This document shows positions 12,010 to 24,937 of a DNA stretch of 64,000 bases, one piece after another. Position 1 is the stretch's first letter. The number at the start of each line of letters is the position of its first letter. Made by a program: the position numbers and the translations under genes. A model generated the notes under the pieces. The model ran no database searches, was not told the DNA's origin, and saw nothing but the letters and a program-made list of their open reading frames with translations. This DNA comes from Pyrocephalus nanus (Eukaryota > Chordata > Aves > Passeriformes > Tyrannidae), in assembly GCA_038380795.1 (NCBI GenBank), contig CM076259.1, positions 22,736,977-22,800,976 on the forward strand, written 5' to 3'.

Positions 12010-13916
12010 CCTAAAAGCCTATAAAACTTTGGGGGCTTTTTGCTGTTTTTGGTTTTTGAAGTTTATTTTAACTAGTCTTGTATTTCACTCAGTTCTATTT
12101 GTTAGTCACCCCTAAGGTGAAAGACAAAGGCAGATGGAAGGTACAAAGAGTTTGAGAGGAGTACCCAGAACTAAAGAAATTTCAGGCTTGAGCTTCAGAC
12201 CCCGTAAGCAGCCATTTTAGCAAAATTACCTTGTCTATTGCTCTTTAAGTTACAGGGCAAATACTTAAAGCAATAATTTAGCCACAGAATGTTTGTATTA
12301 AACAGGGGCCTCCTGCTCTCAAGTTTCTATAATTTACAACAAAGAGTTTATTAAACACAACTCTTTCTGTCTAACATTCAAATCCATCCCTGCAACACAC
12401 TCTCCTCTGGATTTGCGCCACCAAATGAAATGCTTTGGAAAAACAAAATAAACCAAAACCCTGCTGTGGAAACAGGACAAATCTAGTTTCACATCCCCTG
12501 CAGAGAGAGAAACAAGACGGAAGTAAAAAGCACCAAATGGAGCTCATAAAGCTTCACTCTGATCTCAGCCTCCACATTCTGGCAGAAAGCACTACCTAAG
12601 AGATGTGCTCTGCTTCAAGTGAGAACAGCCTCTGATTGCACCGTGAGCACAAAAATATATTGTCTGTGAACAATTACCCTGAACAAACTCTGAATAAGGG
12701 AAATCTGACTACAGAATAAGGGGAAATGTGGTGGGAGGCAGGCTAATTGTCCCCCTCCCTTGCCAAGGCCTTATCTTGCACGCCAGCCATCTGTAGTGGC
12801 TGTGCCTGCAACTATAGTTTTGTGGACTACGCTGAACCTCCTTTCCACAAACTCTATCATGCACCACAACAAGGTGCAATCATCTTGCCCATCAGTAACC
12901 ATCCACCACAGAAGGGAAGTAATTTGAGTCCTGTAATAAAACCAGTTTCTCACTTTACGTTCATTTTATCACTGGTAGCTGCTCATATTCCTTATTACAT
13001 TCCATACAGCAGTACATAAGCAGAAAGAAACCCATCCTAACACACAGGTGCCATGGGGAGGTAATGGGGCTGGTGTTAAAATTCATGAGCTCGTTCTCTT
13101 TCAATATATCTACAAATAAAAATAATTTATTTTCTGGGAAGTCACTGCCCAAAATAGGAGCATATTTTGAACATTTTGAACCTAACACAGCAAATGTCTA
13201 AGAAGAAGAATGCACACCTGAGTACAGTCTCTCCATTCCTGGATCCTGGACATCTCTAATTACATTTTTAGGACAATCAGCAATTCAGAAAGTGTGGGTC
13301 ACGCTTTCAGGTTTCTGTTTTGCTTTCTACATTTACACAGAATCTGCATGCACTTGGTACATATATATGCAGATAGCAAAGAAAAGTGAAAGCACACAAG
13401 TAGATACAGGGAGGCCACCTTGTGATCAACCAAGCTCTCATCTTGCTTGTAAAACTACTCTCAAATTCAGGTAGAAAACAGCTTTTTCTGCAAGAGAGCA
13501 CAGCAGAATGCTTTGCCCTAATATGGGAGACGTAACACAATACATTGCTGACAGCTTTCTTGTGACCCCTCCATGATCACATTTGCTTCTAGAACTTTGA
13601 GTTTGCTTTATTAGTATACTGAACACTCTGCATATATTCATCATTGTGTTTTTATGGCAGGAACATCTTTGAATCCCACGTGATAAGACAGTCTCTGTTT
13701 TGAACTTTAGTCCTTCGTTCCTTTAGAAAGGCAATGTTCCGCTGCTATTTTTTTTGGTTGTTGTTGTTAATCAATAAATTTGAGATTATTCCTTAAATTT
13801 TCATTTTAATGCATTCTTTTGTGGGGTATATTAGTCACTTCTGAAGTTGCATACAGCTGTCACTGATTTAAAGTTGTTGTTAACGTACATAAACAAATCT
13901 TTTTGTGTTAAATATG
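12010..13916. other. Non-coding stretch, nothing recognised
   Basis: Several 60-90 residue frames overlap on opposite strands around 12.75-13.6 kb. None has a recognisable motif, and opposite-strand overlap is typical of chance frames. The part around 12.73-13.02 kb has somewhat higher GC and few simple repeats, but conservation cannot be judged here. Confidence 0.5.
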
Positions 13917-13983
13917 CACATGTATATATGTACATGTGTGTACGTGTGTGTATGCACGTATTAAAAAAAAAAAAACAAAACAA
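13917..13983 (+). repeat. TG/TATG-rich and A-rich low-complexity tract
   Basis: An imperfect alternating purine-pyrimidine run (ACATGTATATATGTACATG, then GTGTGTACGTGTGTGTATG) is followed by A13 and CAAAA units. It is a degenerate (TG)n microsatellite passing into an A-rich tract. Confidence 0.85.
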
Positions 13984-16900
13984 AAAACCTTTTCAACTGC
14001 ATCTTCCTCCCTCCTCCCTTCTCTGTTCTGAGCAGCTTCTTGCTATCAACTGCTGGAGTGTGCTCACTCTACACCTAGAGCTATAATTATTTTGCTTTAA
14101 TTTTACAAAACCTTTTGTTCCATTCCCACGAGCCCACCTGATCCTTATATTACACTTGCTCTATTAAAACACTCATGCAGAACAAAGCACAGTTGTACTG
14201 ATTCATAAGTAACTCACCCCCCACCCCCTCTTTTTCTTTCTACTAGGCTCATGCATCTTACCACAGTTTCATGACACTGTCCCTGATACCACTCCATGGT
14301 CCCATTTTTGCCTTTTTTTCTTCCTTTTAAACTGTTATTTTTATGTGCTTAGGGTCCAATTACACTATTGTGTGCTGCTGTTTTGAATTGCTGTTGTTCT
14401 CAGTCATTTTATGTTATGCTCTTTGGCACGACAACAGATATAGTGCAGAGAGTGTTATGGAATTTATTTGTTGTAATCAGACTCTGGGATTGGATTTTTT
14501 TATTATTATTATTCATTGAGTACAATCACTAAGGCTAGCCCAAGACCATTTGTGCCCAGCCTGTGACACCAGACTACCCTATCTGCAGAAAGAGGGCCCA
14601 GCAGCAGCTCAGATCAAGGTGATCACTATTACTTGGGCATGGCCTGCATGAACCACTAGATTTTACAGAAGACCAAAGACACCAACAAAACTTGTAATAG
14701 GATCTTCACAGCAGCACTGGTCATTTCAGAATTAAAAACCCCAACTCAACCTCTCATAAATTATTGCTGAGAAATAGAAGGACAGAGCACAGCTGGTCAG
14801 TAAAGATGGGAACAATAGAAGGGCTGTCTCATCAACTTGTCCTGTACAACTTCCTTGAGCTGAGATAGCCTTCATTTTCTGGCTTATAAAGCATCAAGCA
14901 TTTTGTTAGGACTAAGTAACAGATAAATAATCATCAGCCAGAACTGCAAGGAGTGGGTGTATATGAAGACAGTGCTAGCAAAGAGCAAATAAAACTGAGC
15001 TCTTGGTAGACACCTTTTCAAGATGGGGAGCAGGACATTTTGCAGCGCCCTACTGAGCACCAGAGGAGGCAGGTGAGTACATGAGAACAGACCAGATGAA
15101 GGTGTGAGAGCAGGCAAGAAGTGGAAGGAAAATGGGGTGCCTATATATTTTTCTGGGTGACATGTGTAACAATGGTGAATACTAATGATTTCTAGCAATT
15201 AAAGAGAATAACAGGAAAAAAAAAAGAGGGGAATGTGGCAAGGCACAGAACAAACACGTCTGTAAGGGGTATAAACGAAAGTTGCAATTTACCAAAGAAT
15301 AACCATTCTGCACATTTTATGTAGCATGTCAAATCTATCAGATTTTTCTCTTATTAAATCATCATTCTACAGCAACAATCATTCTCTCAATCAATCCCCC
15401 GTGTTAACAACTCTTAGTAATGACTAACTTGGCAGGAACTGATGTTTACATATATTTGAAAGTCCTGAGCACTGTTCTGTAGTTTTGGATGTTAAATTTC
15501 CTTTACATTTTGTCTCTTATTTTTTAACCTGTTTTTAAAGATGGATGCATTCAATTGGAAAATAAAGTTTTGTGACACAGACACTCAGATTATGTTAGCT
15601 CAGGAAATTGGCAGTTGAATAAGAACAAAACCATTCACCTTCTGATTGCTGATTCAAATCTAGTCCAAGTGAGATAGTCACAGAAGCTATAAGCCTCCCA
15701 TGGTGGCTTTGTGATTTGAGATTATTTTTTATGAATCTCAATCCACTTCAGGCCAAGAACCAGAATCGCAAATCCACTGCCTCAATGAGCATTAACTAGC
15801 ATTACTGTGCACAGTAACAGGGGAGATGCCAAAAACCAAACCGGTCCTGGAAACAGACGTCCCACGTTATTCTGGGAAACAATCACTAAAAAACAGGATA
15901 TTTTTGTTCCATGTACATGTGGAGCAAGGAAACACATATATATCTATCTACTAAATAGGAAACAAACCTGAAGTCACCATCAGCTAGTTGCTGCTACATT
16001 CACCTGAAGTGTGAACTGGTTCTCCAAGACTTCAGTAGTCTTAACCTTCTGCAAAACCAGGAGTATCTTGTGTTGTGGCCCTGTATCACTTGAGAACTGA
16101 GAGACAGGGGAAGAGGACAATACAGCAAAGGTTTTCCATCATAACTCCTGAAGAAGAAGCAGCAAGCCCATGCAGTCCTTAAACCTTAAAATCAAAAGAG
16201 CCTCAGAGCAAGTGCAGGCTTTGGTCATTATTTGGTCCATTTTTCCTGCCTAGATAGGAGAAATAAATGGGGCATTTAATTTTGCAGAAGACCAAACCTC
16301 AGGAGGGTTGTGTTGCACTTTCTATTTTATTTGGGACCTGACTGATTAACAAAGCTAGTAGCAAAGCTATTTCACTAAACAAACATCCTGTGGCATACAA
16401 CAAAATAATGATGCTTAGGCATATTTCTCATGGCTCCTTCTTTTAGGGACCATGAATCATTAAAATCTTTTGGGAATTAGCTACTCAGCTTCCTACGTTA
16501 GATACATTTGCTAACCTGAGAGGGGTAAGGATCTCAGGACTCAACAGTAGATTTAAGTTTGTCCATCATCTGTGCTGAAGGGCAGCCAATGCAGATTGCA
16601 CCTTCAGATCTGCACTTGGGTGCCTCTGTGCTATGTTTCATTTCACGCTTCTGACCTCCCTACCTTAGAAACAGGAAAAATGCACAGCTGATGAGCCAAG
16701 TTTGCAGGCAACTTGAAATTGTTCTTCAGTGGCTGTAGCTTGGACGTGCACTTGACTATTCGAAGGTAAGTGAGATGAGCTGCCTTTAAAAGGGCCAAGT
16801 ATTGTTAATTTTACATGGGGAGTTTCGGAAGCAAGTAGTTATTTTCAAAGTTTTCAGAGGCATCACAAGAAAAAAGTTGGTGAGAAGGTCAGACATTTTC

Positions 16901-17672
16901 TCCTTCCTTTGCCCTTCATTAATTTTTTTTCTTTTCCCTTTTTACCAACAAGAAGAAAAAGATACTAACAAATGAAAAATGAAAATGATTTGATGACCCT
17001 TGTCCAAAATAAAATTTTTGAGAGGGAGTAGCCTTACAGGCTATAAAGTATAGATGTGAACACATACACACATAAATGCTTCTATCATAGCAAGTTCCAG
17101 TAGAATGTATAAAAATTCTAAGTATACCTAAGTAGAAAAAGTGCAGTTAAATTCAGCTGCTAAACTGTAAGAAGCAGACAAAAAATAGTAAAACTATTAA
17201 GAATTTGGGAAAAAGTCACATCTTTTATGTGAATTTAAACTTAGGAGCTGACACAGAGAATGATAATTTAATTTAGGAGTCATAAGGTTAATAATGCTGA
17301 TTCACTTGCAGAGAATTCAAATACACATTGCTTCCTTCTAAACCTTTTAAATTGTTTTAAGCATGTTTTAGGGAGGCTCCAGAATGAGCCAACTTGCCAA
17401 GAGAAGCTGTATTGCAGTGGAAGCCAATGTTCAGCACATTGAACAGTCAAAATCATAAATTACAAGTTACATTAGTCCAGCAGAGCAAGGAACCACTATT
17501 TCAGGGAACAGGTATGGCTTCACTGAAAATAAAAAGCAATAATTTTCGGAATTCCCAATAGACAACTTCAGCTCTCTTTTTACATTAATTTTTATGGACA
17601 CTGACTACACATCAAAAAACCACTTGTGAACTTGCTCTGTGTTTTTGGGAAAGTTGAAAACATCAGGAATCA
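13984..17672. other. Non-coding stretch, nothing recognised
   Basis: No frame longer than about 104 residues (14884-15198 minus, no motif), no recognisable repeat and no RNA gene. Composition is uniformly AT-rich. Confidence 0.5.
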
Positions 17673-17728
17673 GAGAGAACTCAAATCTAAGTAGGCTTCA
17701 CAGAGAACTCAAATCAAAGTATGCTTCA
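17673..17728 (+). repeat. 28-bp tandem duplication
   Basis: Two abutting 28-base units (17673-17700 and 17701-17728) differ at only three positions. Both carry the core AGAGAACTCAAATC. This is a small local duplication in non-coding DNA. Confidence 0.9.
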
Positions 17729-18711
17729 ATCAGCCTTGCCTATTGCGAGGAAAAAGGTAGCATTAGCCCAGCTTACACACAGGAGCTGCACGCAGGCCCA
17801 TGCTGATATGTTGAGCACTGTGATGATGTGCTGTGCACCAGGGTGCTTTTCACATTGATTTGATGTAATTTTTTCACAGTTTGGTCAGTGAATCTGAACT
17901 CTTAGTGTTCTTGGTTTCTGAGGAAGCTCAGGCTGCTACTCAGCTGGTTTAACTTGATAACTGACATGTTGGGCTTCAAGCACTGGCATTTAACCATCTT
18001 CTTCAATGACAACATGTAGGTTGGTATCTGACCATCACTCTGTGTAACAAGTCACCCACAAGCTGAGAGTCTTTACCCAGAGTCAAAGGACACAGACATT
18101 TACCATGCATTCCCATAACAACATGTTCACCAATGTGGATAGTAACACAGGAGTGAATAAAATCTATTCAGTTATTTCCTACAGGAGAAAGACTCAGATG
18201 AGGAAAGAGTACCTCAACTAAAAAATGGCATCACTTACACATGCCAGATTTGACCTTAACATGGTATCCAAACCTAGAGCAGGATTTGAATTTCACAATT
18301 AGCTTCACATTCTCCAATTAGTTTCTCAAAATGCACAGAAAGCAGAGGAAGTTCAATAGTAAAACAATAGTAAGCTTTTGAAAAAACATTATAGAGAATA
18401 ATTGTGCTCTGGAGGATTTATTTATTTACTAATGCAAACAGTACACACTGAGATAACATCTGGCAGTGTTTATTACAATGAAACCTAATCAATACTTCTG
18501 TCTACTACAGTATCTGTCCACAAAATAGTCATTCCTCCTGGCACTCACAAGAAAGTCTCAACTATGTATTGTAGTAGCCTTTGCCAGCAAAAAGGGAGGT
18601 TGACACCCTAATTCTTCTTTTAGAAAGAATTTGATGTACCTAGACACAAGAATGATGGTGGAAAATTAGAGAGAGAGATGCAGCTCACAGCATTATAAGA
18701 AGCATTAGAAA
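17729..18711. other. Non-coding stretch, nothing recognised
   Basis: AT-rich sequence without supported frames or recognisable repeats, ending where the CR1 pair begins. Confidence 0.5.
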
Positions 18712-18945
18712 TTCATAAAATCATAGAAATTGAATTTCAAACCTATGAAATTATTTGGGTTGAAAAGGATCTTCAGGATCATCTAGTTCTAAACCCCCTG
18801 TCATGTGACACTGCAATGACACCTTTCAGTAGATCAGGTTGCTCAAAGCCCCATCCAGCCTGGCCTTAAACACGTTCAGGGGTGGGGCACCTACAACTTC
18901 TCTGAGCAACAACCCTAAAGAATTTCAAAAAGCTATAGATCCCAG
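18712..18945 (-). mobile_element. CR1 LINE, 5'-truncated 3' end
   Basis: Read on the minus strand, this is the 3' untranslated end of a CR1 retroposon. On the + strand it appears as the tail repeat (ATCATAGAA), then GGTTGAAAAGGATCTTCAGG, ATCATCTAGTTCTA, CACTGCAATGACACC, AGATCAGGTTGCTCAAAGCC, CATCCAGCCTGGCCTTAAAC and GGGGTGGGGCACCTACAACT, in the order of the CR1 consensus. It is truncated at its 5' side near 18945, as CR1 copies usually are, and carries no coding sequence. It abuts a second CR1 copy in the opposite orientation. Confidence 0.93.
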
Positions 18946-18949
18946 ACTT

Positions 18950-19633
18950 ATTTCTTGTGCCTCAGTGGAGGGTGCTGGTTGATATCAAGTTGACTATGAA
19001 TCAAGAGGGTGTTCTGGCAGCCAGGAGGGCCAACCATGTCCTGGGGGGCATCAGGCAAAGCATCGCCAGCTAGTTCAGGGAAAGGATTGTCCCACTCAGC
19101 TCTGACCTGGGGTGGCCTCATCTTGAATATTGTGGCAGTTTTGGGCACCACGATATAAGAAAGATACTAAGCTGTTAGAGAGTGTCCAAAGGAGGGCAAC
19201 AAAGATGGTGAAGGGCCTTGAGGGGAAGCCATGTGAGGAGTGTCTGAGGGCACTTGGTCTGTTCCGCCTGGAAAAGAGGAGACTGAGGGGAGACCTCAAT
19301 GCAGTTACAACTTCCTCGTGAGGAGAAGAAGAGGGGAAGGCACTGATCTCTTCACTCTGGTGACCAGTGACAGGACTTGAGGAAACTAAATGAAGCTGTG
19401 CCAGGGAGGTTGAGGTTGAATTTCAGAAAAAAAAAATTTCACCCAGAGGGTGGTTGGGCACTGGAATAGGCTCCCCAGGGAAGTGGTCACAGCATCAAGC
19501 CTGACAGAGAACAATGTTTCGACAATACTCTCAGGCACAGGGTGTGACTCTTGAAGTGGTCCTGTGCAGGGCCAGGTGTTGGGCTTTGATGATCCTTGTG
19601 GGCTCCTTCCAACTCAGAGCAGTCTATGATTCC
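18950..19633 (+). mobile_element. CR1 LINE, 3' part with end of ORF2 region and 3' UTR
   Basis: A plus-strand CR1 copy of about 680 bases. The order matches CR1: GGAGGGTGCTGGTTGATAT, a decayed stretch ending in TTTTGGGCACCACG, GTGTCCAAAGGAGGGCAACA, CTGGAAAAGAGGAGACTGAG, GGGGAGACCTCAATG, CACTGGAATAGGCTCCCCAG, and the tail GATGATCCTTGTGGGCTCC followed by CTATGATTCC. Frames are broken, so it encodes no functional protein. Its 3' tail differs from that of the adjacent minus-strand copy, so they are separate insertions of different CR1 subfamilies. The 63-67 residue frames at 18948-19321 are remnants of this element. Confidence 0.95.
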
Positions 19634-22154
19634 TTTTGCTAGTGAGCTACCAGGCCTTCTGTGGCATTTTAGAGCTACAAGTAAAGGCAGAAATTTTGAC
19701 TTCTAGTTTCCTTTTGAAGTCAGGATTCAAAAAGAAGTGATACTCAATCTTCCCACATAATTAAAAAGCCAAAAATAAATTTGTGTTGAAAGTTCTGTGT
19801 ATTAGAATTTCCAAGTAAGCCCTTTCATTTTTTTCTATTTGCATTACTGCACATCACTGTAGAAAAACTAGCAGTATTTCGTGCAATGAAAAAAGTTAGT
19901 AAGCATTAGCTTAGTACTTACTAAACCTTCACCTTTCTGAAGTCTAAGTGCCTCTTGCAGTCTAACAAACAGATTGACGTGCAGTGACATGCATTACTAC
20001 TTACATATCATGAAATTAGGAAAAAATAAAATCATACAAAACAAAATCAATACTATTATTTTTCCTCCTTACATTTTTAATTGCTGTAATTTTGCTTTTG
20101 TTGAAACAGCCATTTCCAAAGAAAAATGATATGTCTGTTTAATGTGACTATACATAAAATAAATGGGCATTTGTCCCTCTTTAATTTCACATTTTGCTGG
20201 CACACTGTTCAAGGCATTTCTATTTGTACAGGGCCTAGAGGTAAAATAAGACCTTCTGTGCTGCATCAAGTCCTGAGGCATGGGCTATGCTCAGAAGTTA
20301 TTGTGGTGATATGTTACCTTTTTCCCCATAAAAACTTCACTTTGACAAGGTAAGTGGGATTGTAGTTATGAACTAGGGAGAGCAGGGAGAAGAGGGGACA
20401 CAATTTGTTTTCCTCTCTACTGGTCTAGATGTACTGGGCAGAGGAGAGCACATTTTAAGTAGGACTGGTACACTGAGCAGCCAGAGTAAGCACAGCAGGA
20501 TCAAAGATGCCTGTTTCTATAATTTGTGTTCCATAAGGTTTGCATTAGGATTTCATGTTTAACTTCTTACTATGTCTTGTCTCTGGGACATGAATGATTG
20601 CAGTAAGGAAAAAAATCTTACTAGTAAAAAATCCTGTCCATAGAAGAGTTACCAAGTCTTTAGTCTCTAGAGCAACCCTTTTGTTGCCTCTAGGTTGAAT
20701 GCCATCCAACAAAATGCTTCCCTTTGCCCTTAATACATCTCTAGTACTGGATAAAGACCCTGACTCTGGGGTCTGAATTCTACTTGGAGTCATGCACCTA
20801 AACGTCATTGCATCTAGCTTTGGATCTACTAGCAAAGTGTCCTTTCATCATCGATTTCCATATCTTTGTAACAGTATAAGATTTACATACAAGAAAAGAA
20901 TGACATTTTGAGCACCCCAGAAGTTCAGAGACTATCGGAATGCAAAGCATTGGTTCAGTACCACTCCAAAAACACATACATTACAGGATTTTATATTTTT
21001 TATATATTATAATCATACCTACTAGTTGTGATTACCTTCCTACATTAAGAATTCTGAACTCTTGCCAAAGGACAGTTCCCTGGACAGGGAAGGGAAACAC
21101 TTGAGGTGACCATGACTGGTATCCAGAGGAAACTAAATATTTGCTAGACATCTAGAGTTGTACCAGTATCTGATTGTTTTCCTCAGTGCTGTTCCAGAGC
21201 CATGTGTGTCAGCACATAGGCATGAAACCACCATAGCATAAGAAAGACTGGTAAATTGAACAAGAGTTTGCCATGAAAAATGTTTCTTGAATGGAAAGCA
21301 TGATCAGAATAAGGGAAGTTGCAGATGCAAAGAGTAGTATTTTCTGAGCCACACACACAAAAGAAGCTGAGAAGCAATTCTATTTCAATCTGTGACACAG
21401 AAAAGAACTCAGAAAACAGGATCATTTCTGGGGTGATTTTCACATGGCCAAGAGTCACCGGGACAAATTCAACAGCACTGCAGCCCCGACAAAAGTAAAA
21501 AGAAGAATCCCTTCCTTCCTGCAGGATTGAAACAACAATGAGGAATCACAACTCTTACATTCAGGTGCCATCCATGAGCATCAGTACTTATAGAAGCTTT
21601 GCCTATTGACTCAAGGATTTTTCACTTCTAAACTTGCTATATTTTCCATCAAGATCATAGATTAATTTAATTCTATACCTTCTTGGTCACCTGGTTTCTG
21701 GATCCCTCAGCATTCTCTCTCTGCATTCCTCAGGCTTGTGTGATTCCTTGACCACTAGAATTTCCCTCTAATCGCTAACTGCATCCAGGCTAAAGCTGTC
21801 ATTTACACACTAAATCTGACCCAAAGGATGATCATTTTATAGTTGTTTGCTTCAGAAATCCAGTATCACTTGTTCTGGAGAAGTGACAGCCACTCAGACA
21901 GACATAAGAAGGTTAGTCATGTATTAAAACAGGGCAACAGACATGACAAAACAGATTACCCTCCTCATTTGAAACCCTAATGAATGGAAAAAGAAGCTAG
22001 GAAGATTTAAGAATTCATCTGCCTTTGGCTCAGATTTTTCCATTGATGGTCTGATCTTGCAAGCTATATATCTATAGGAACCATGCCACTATACCCCACT
22101 TAAATGAACTGTGGCTGCATGATTATGACTTGGTTCATATTCAGAGAGATTGTA

Positions 22155-22176
22155 GTGCACAACTGGTGCACAACTG
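22155..22176 (+). repeat. Exact 11-bp tandem duplication
   Basis: GTGCACAACTG occurs twice back to back without mismatch, flanked by GTA on the left and CTAC on the right, so the outer bases are also partly self-complementary. It is a minor local duplication. Confidence 0.9.
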
Positions 22177-23590
22177 CTACCATTGCTGTTGTGAAGTAAA
22201 GTTGAGAAAATTATGACTTTGAAAAGATTCTGCTAATAAGAGTCATATGATTCTCCATCACTTACTGCAAGTCTTGAAAGAAAGGAGATAACACTCTTCC
22301 ATTCTGCAAAATTGTTTCATTATTCAAAATTTCAGTAAGAACACTGCATGAAATAGAATGAAATTTCTACGGAAATATTATGAAGACAATGAAAAAAAAC
22401 TGCCAGAGAAAGCAACAGGTTAAAAAAATTTGTTAATGCAGGTTCTGACTTAGAGATGCCTTCAGTTATTGCTGACACCAAATCATCTTGCAAAGTCAAA
22501 TACTTATTTTTTATTATGATTAAAAAATTTAAATAAAGCAAATATACTTATCTTTTTCATGCCAGTGGAAACTGTCAAAAGCAACAGATGAATTTTGACA
22601 CAACAGATAAAAATCTCTTCTAATCTATTATGTAGATGCAGGTGCAATGGTGGGAAAGAGGGCAATAAGAATGAGATTCTTTATAGTAAAATTCAGAGCT
22701 AGACAACTTATAACAATTAAGAAAACAGACCAGAAAATTTGGGTAACTTACATTCATCAGACTGCCCTATATCTGACTCTGGAATTTGAAATGATTCAGT
22801 GCTAGTGTCCTCAGGGACACTGATGTAAATATAGAATAACCGCAATGCCTTTCTCTGGAGTTCCTCCCATTACACACTGGTTTAGGGCAAAATAAGAACA
22901 CCAAGGCTTGGAAAAGGCCAGGTCTATGTTGCCTTTTTAGCTTTTGTAGCTTATCTGATGACATCTCTGGTCTAAGTTAACCTTCCTTGCTCAATAATAT
23001 TTAATCTTTATTTTATCTTGAAGTAGACTAGCAAATGCTTTGATAAATGTAGTGGAAGATTTTCCACTTTCACCATAACATCTTCAGTGAAATGCTGAAG
23101 GGTTTTACTACAACTTACTACAGCAGGGCTATGCAGGGAATTAATGCTAATATTCCCATGCCTTTTTAATATGAGTGAATCACAGCCCATACCCCTTTAT
23201 ATACTAAAGCAACCACACACTGGAGAGCCATTTTCCTATCCTCATCTATTGTGACCACTATTCTGCAAAAACAGGAGCTTCCATCTATGAAAAAATGTCT
23301 TGACTTTACCCGTTTGTACACTACAATTGATGCCCTTAAAATACAGACCTACAACAACAACCAAAGCCCCACACAATTGCTCCACCTCCTAAAAATCCCA
23401 AACATTAAACATTTGTAAGGAAACAAAAAAAGCATGAGGGATAATAATTCCCAACTCCCTTCCTGTGCTAAGTTGTGAATGAGACTGACTAAAACCAACC
23501 TGAGAGCTAACACCATTTTCAGGCTGGCCAACTGCATTTTGAGATTTGCAGTTCCATTAAGTCAATACATCTTTGGAGGATGAAAATTCA

Positions 23591-23630
23591 GAAAACAGAG
23601 ACAATCATAAGAGAACAGAGACAATTACAA
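23591..23630 (+). repeat. 20-bp tandem duplication
   Basis: Two adjacent 20-base units share AACAGAGACAAT and differ at three positions. It is a short imperfect duplication in non-coding sequence. Confidence 0.85.
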
Positions 23631-24092
23631 AGCTCCCAATCTCCTGAGACTTTTACCTTTTTGTAGCAGGCTTTACTTCAGCCTTATTACATATTTTCTG
23701 TGATCATCAATCCTATTTGCAACTTTCAAGTGTCTCCACGTTCTGCGTCAGAGGAGTTTGTATCAGACAATACCTGGAGTGTCTCCATTAATCCAAATTT
23801 TAAAAACCAGTAACTGAAACAAATCAGCATTTGTGCACTGACTGGAAAGAAACCTTGCAGACTCTGTGTGACTGACAATCTGTTCTTTGGTATCTATATA
23901 ACTCCCTCCCCTGTCCTTCTCTGAAAAAAAGAAGAGTCAAAGCAAAATCCTGGCAGCCCAATTGAATCTTTTTAGAGACAGTGTGGTTTCAGTTATGAGA
24001 GGATGGAAAAATGAGAACCCTGGAGATCTTCTGGGAACATTAAGCTTTATTAATCAGGAGTGTTTATTAGCCACATACCAACATTCCCAAAC

Positions 24093-24620
24093 AGTACACT
24101 GAATCAGAGAATGTCAGGGAGCAACAGAATCCATCCAGGCTGGTCTTCTGTCTTATGGGAAGTTCTACCACAACCTGAGAGATGGTTTTCTAAGCCATTC
24201 CTTAAAAAAGAAACTCCTGCTTCCACAGTACCTACAGGTTGTGCATTCCAGCACTTTGTAGCTGATACAGTCAGAAGATGGTTCCTGATATACAACTTGG
24301 TAATTTTCACTGCTCATTGAACTGATTTCTTTAGGTCTTTCTCCCAGTGGACATGAAGAACAATTAATCACTGTGCTCCTGATTAGAAGTTTTCACTAGA
24401 TTATATTTTTTTTAATCATATTCTCCTTAACGTACAACAAAAGCAACACTTTCAGAAGCATATAATGCTACGTAAGGCTCCTACATATCCTCTTGCCCCT
24501 CGACTAGATAACAATCAACCAGTTTCTGCTTTCTCAGCAATTTTAACTCCAGGACAATTTCTGCCTTGACAAACATTTCTGACCTCTCCACATTTCCACT
24601 GGGGCTCCACAGGTAGAAAT
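24093..24620 (-). mobile_element. Ancient CR1/L3-type LINE 3' fragment
   Basis: On the + strand the order GAGATGGTTTTCTAAGCC, TTCCTTAAAAAA, CTTCCACAGTACCTAC, TTCCAGCACTTTG, GACATGAAGAACAATTAATC matches the reverse complement of old amniote CR1-type 3' ends, which carry similar blocks in the same order. It is much more diverged than the copies at 18.7 and 51.0 kb. The limit near 24620 is uncertain: after about 24400 similarity is faint. The 60-86 residue frames here are not genes. Confidence 0.55.
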
Positions 24621-24822
24621 CAGGGCAGAATTTATCCCCATGGGTTTCTGGATTAATGCCTTGGTATAGGAAGGGGAAAAGCCAAAATTAATTCTCTTTG
24701 TTAATGCTAACACTATTCCTCAGTGACAGTCAGCCCCAAGACATTGATCTTTGTTCAAAGCAAGTGCTTTCCATATTCATTTCCCACTTGCAGCACAGCT
24801 TCTACAAGCCACTATCTTCTGC

Positions 24823-24937
24823 GGGAAGGGAAGGGAAGGGAAGGGAAGGGAAGGGAAGGGAAGGGAAGGGAAGGGAAGGGAAGGGAAGGGAAGGGAAGGG
24901 AAGGGAAGGGAAGGGAAGGGAAGGGAAGGGAAGGGAA
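24823..24937 (+). repeat. (GGGAA)23 pentanucleotide microsatellite
   Basis: Twenty-three uninterrupted GGGAA units (115 bases), all purine on the + strand. Because five is not a multiple of three, each forward frame reads the same EGKGR-type peptide, which creates three spurious overlapping frames (24698-25105, 24723-24947, 24751-25017). A perfect array this long is likely to vary in length between individuals. Homopurine tracts can form triplex, and the spaced GGG runs can form G-quadruplexes with two-base AA loops. Confidence 0.98.

Larger units (their letters stand above)
19640..24092. other. Non-coding stretch with two short tandem duplications
   Basis: No coding frame with recognisable motifs. 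Two small tandem repeats are listed separately (22155-22176 and 23591-23630). Frames of 60-96 residues occur on both strands, as expected by chance. Confidence 0.5.

Noticed and set aside
18948..19321. Three 63-67 codon frames on both strands
   Set aside because: All lie within the plus-strand CR1 copy and are remnants or antisense shadows.
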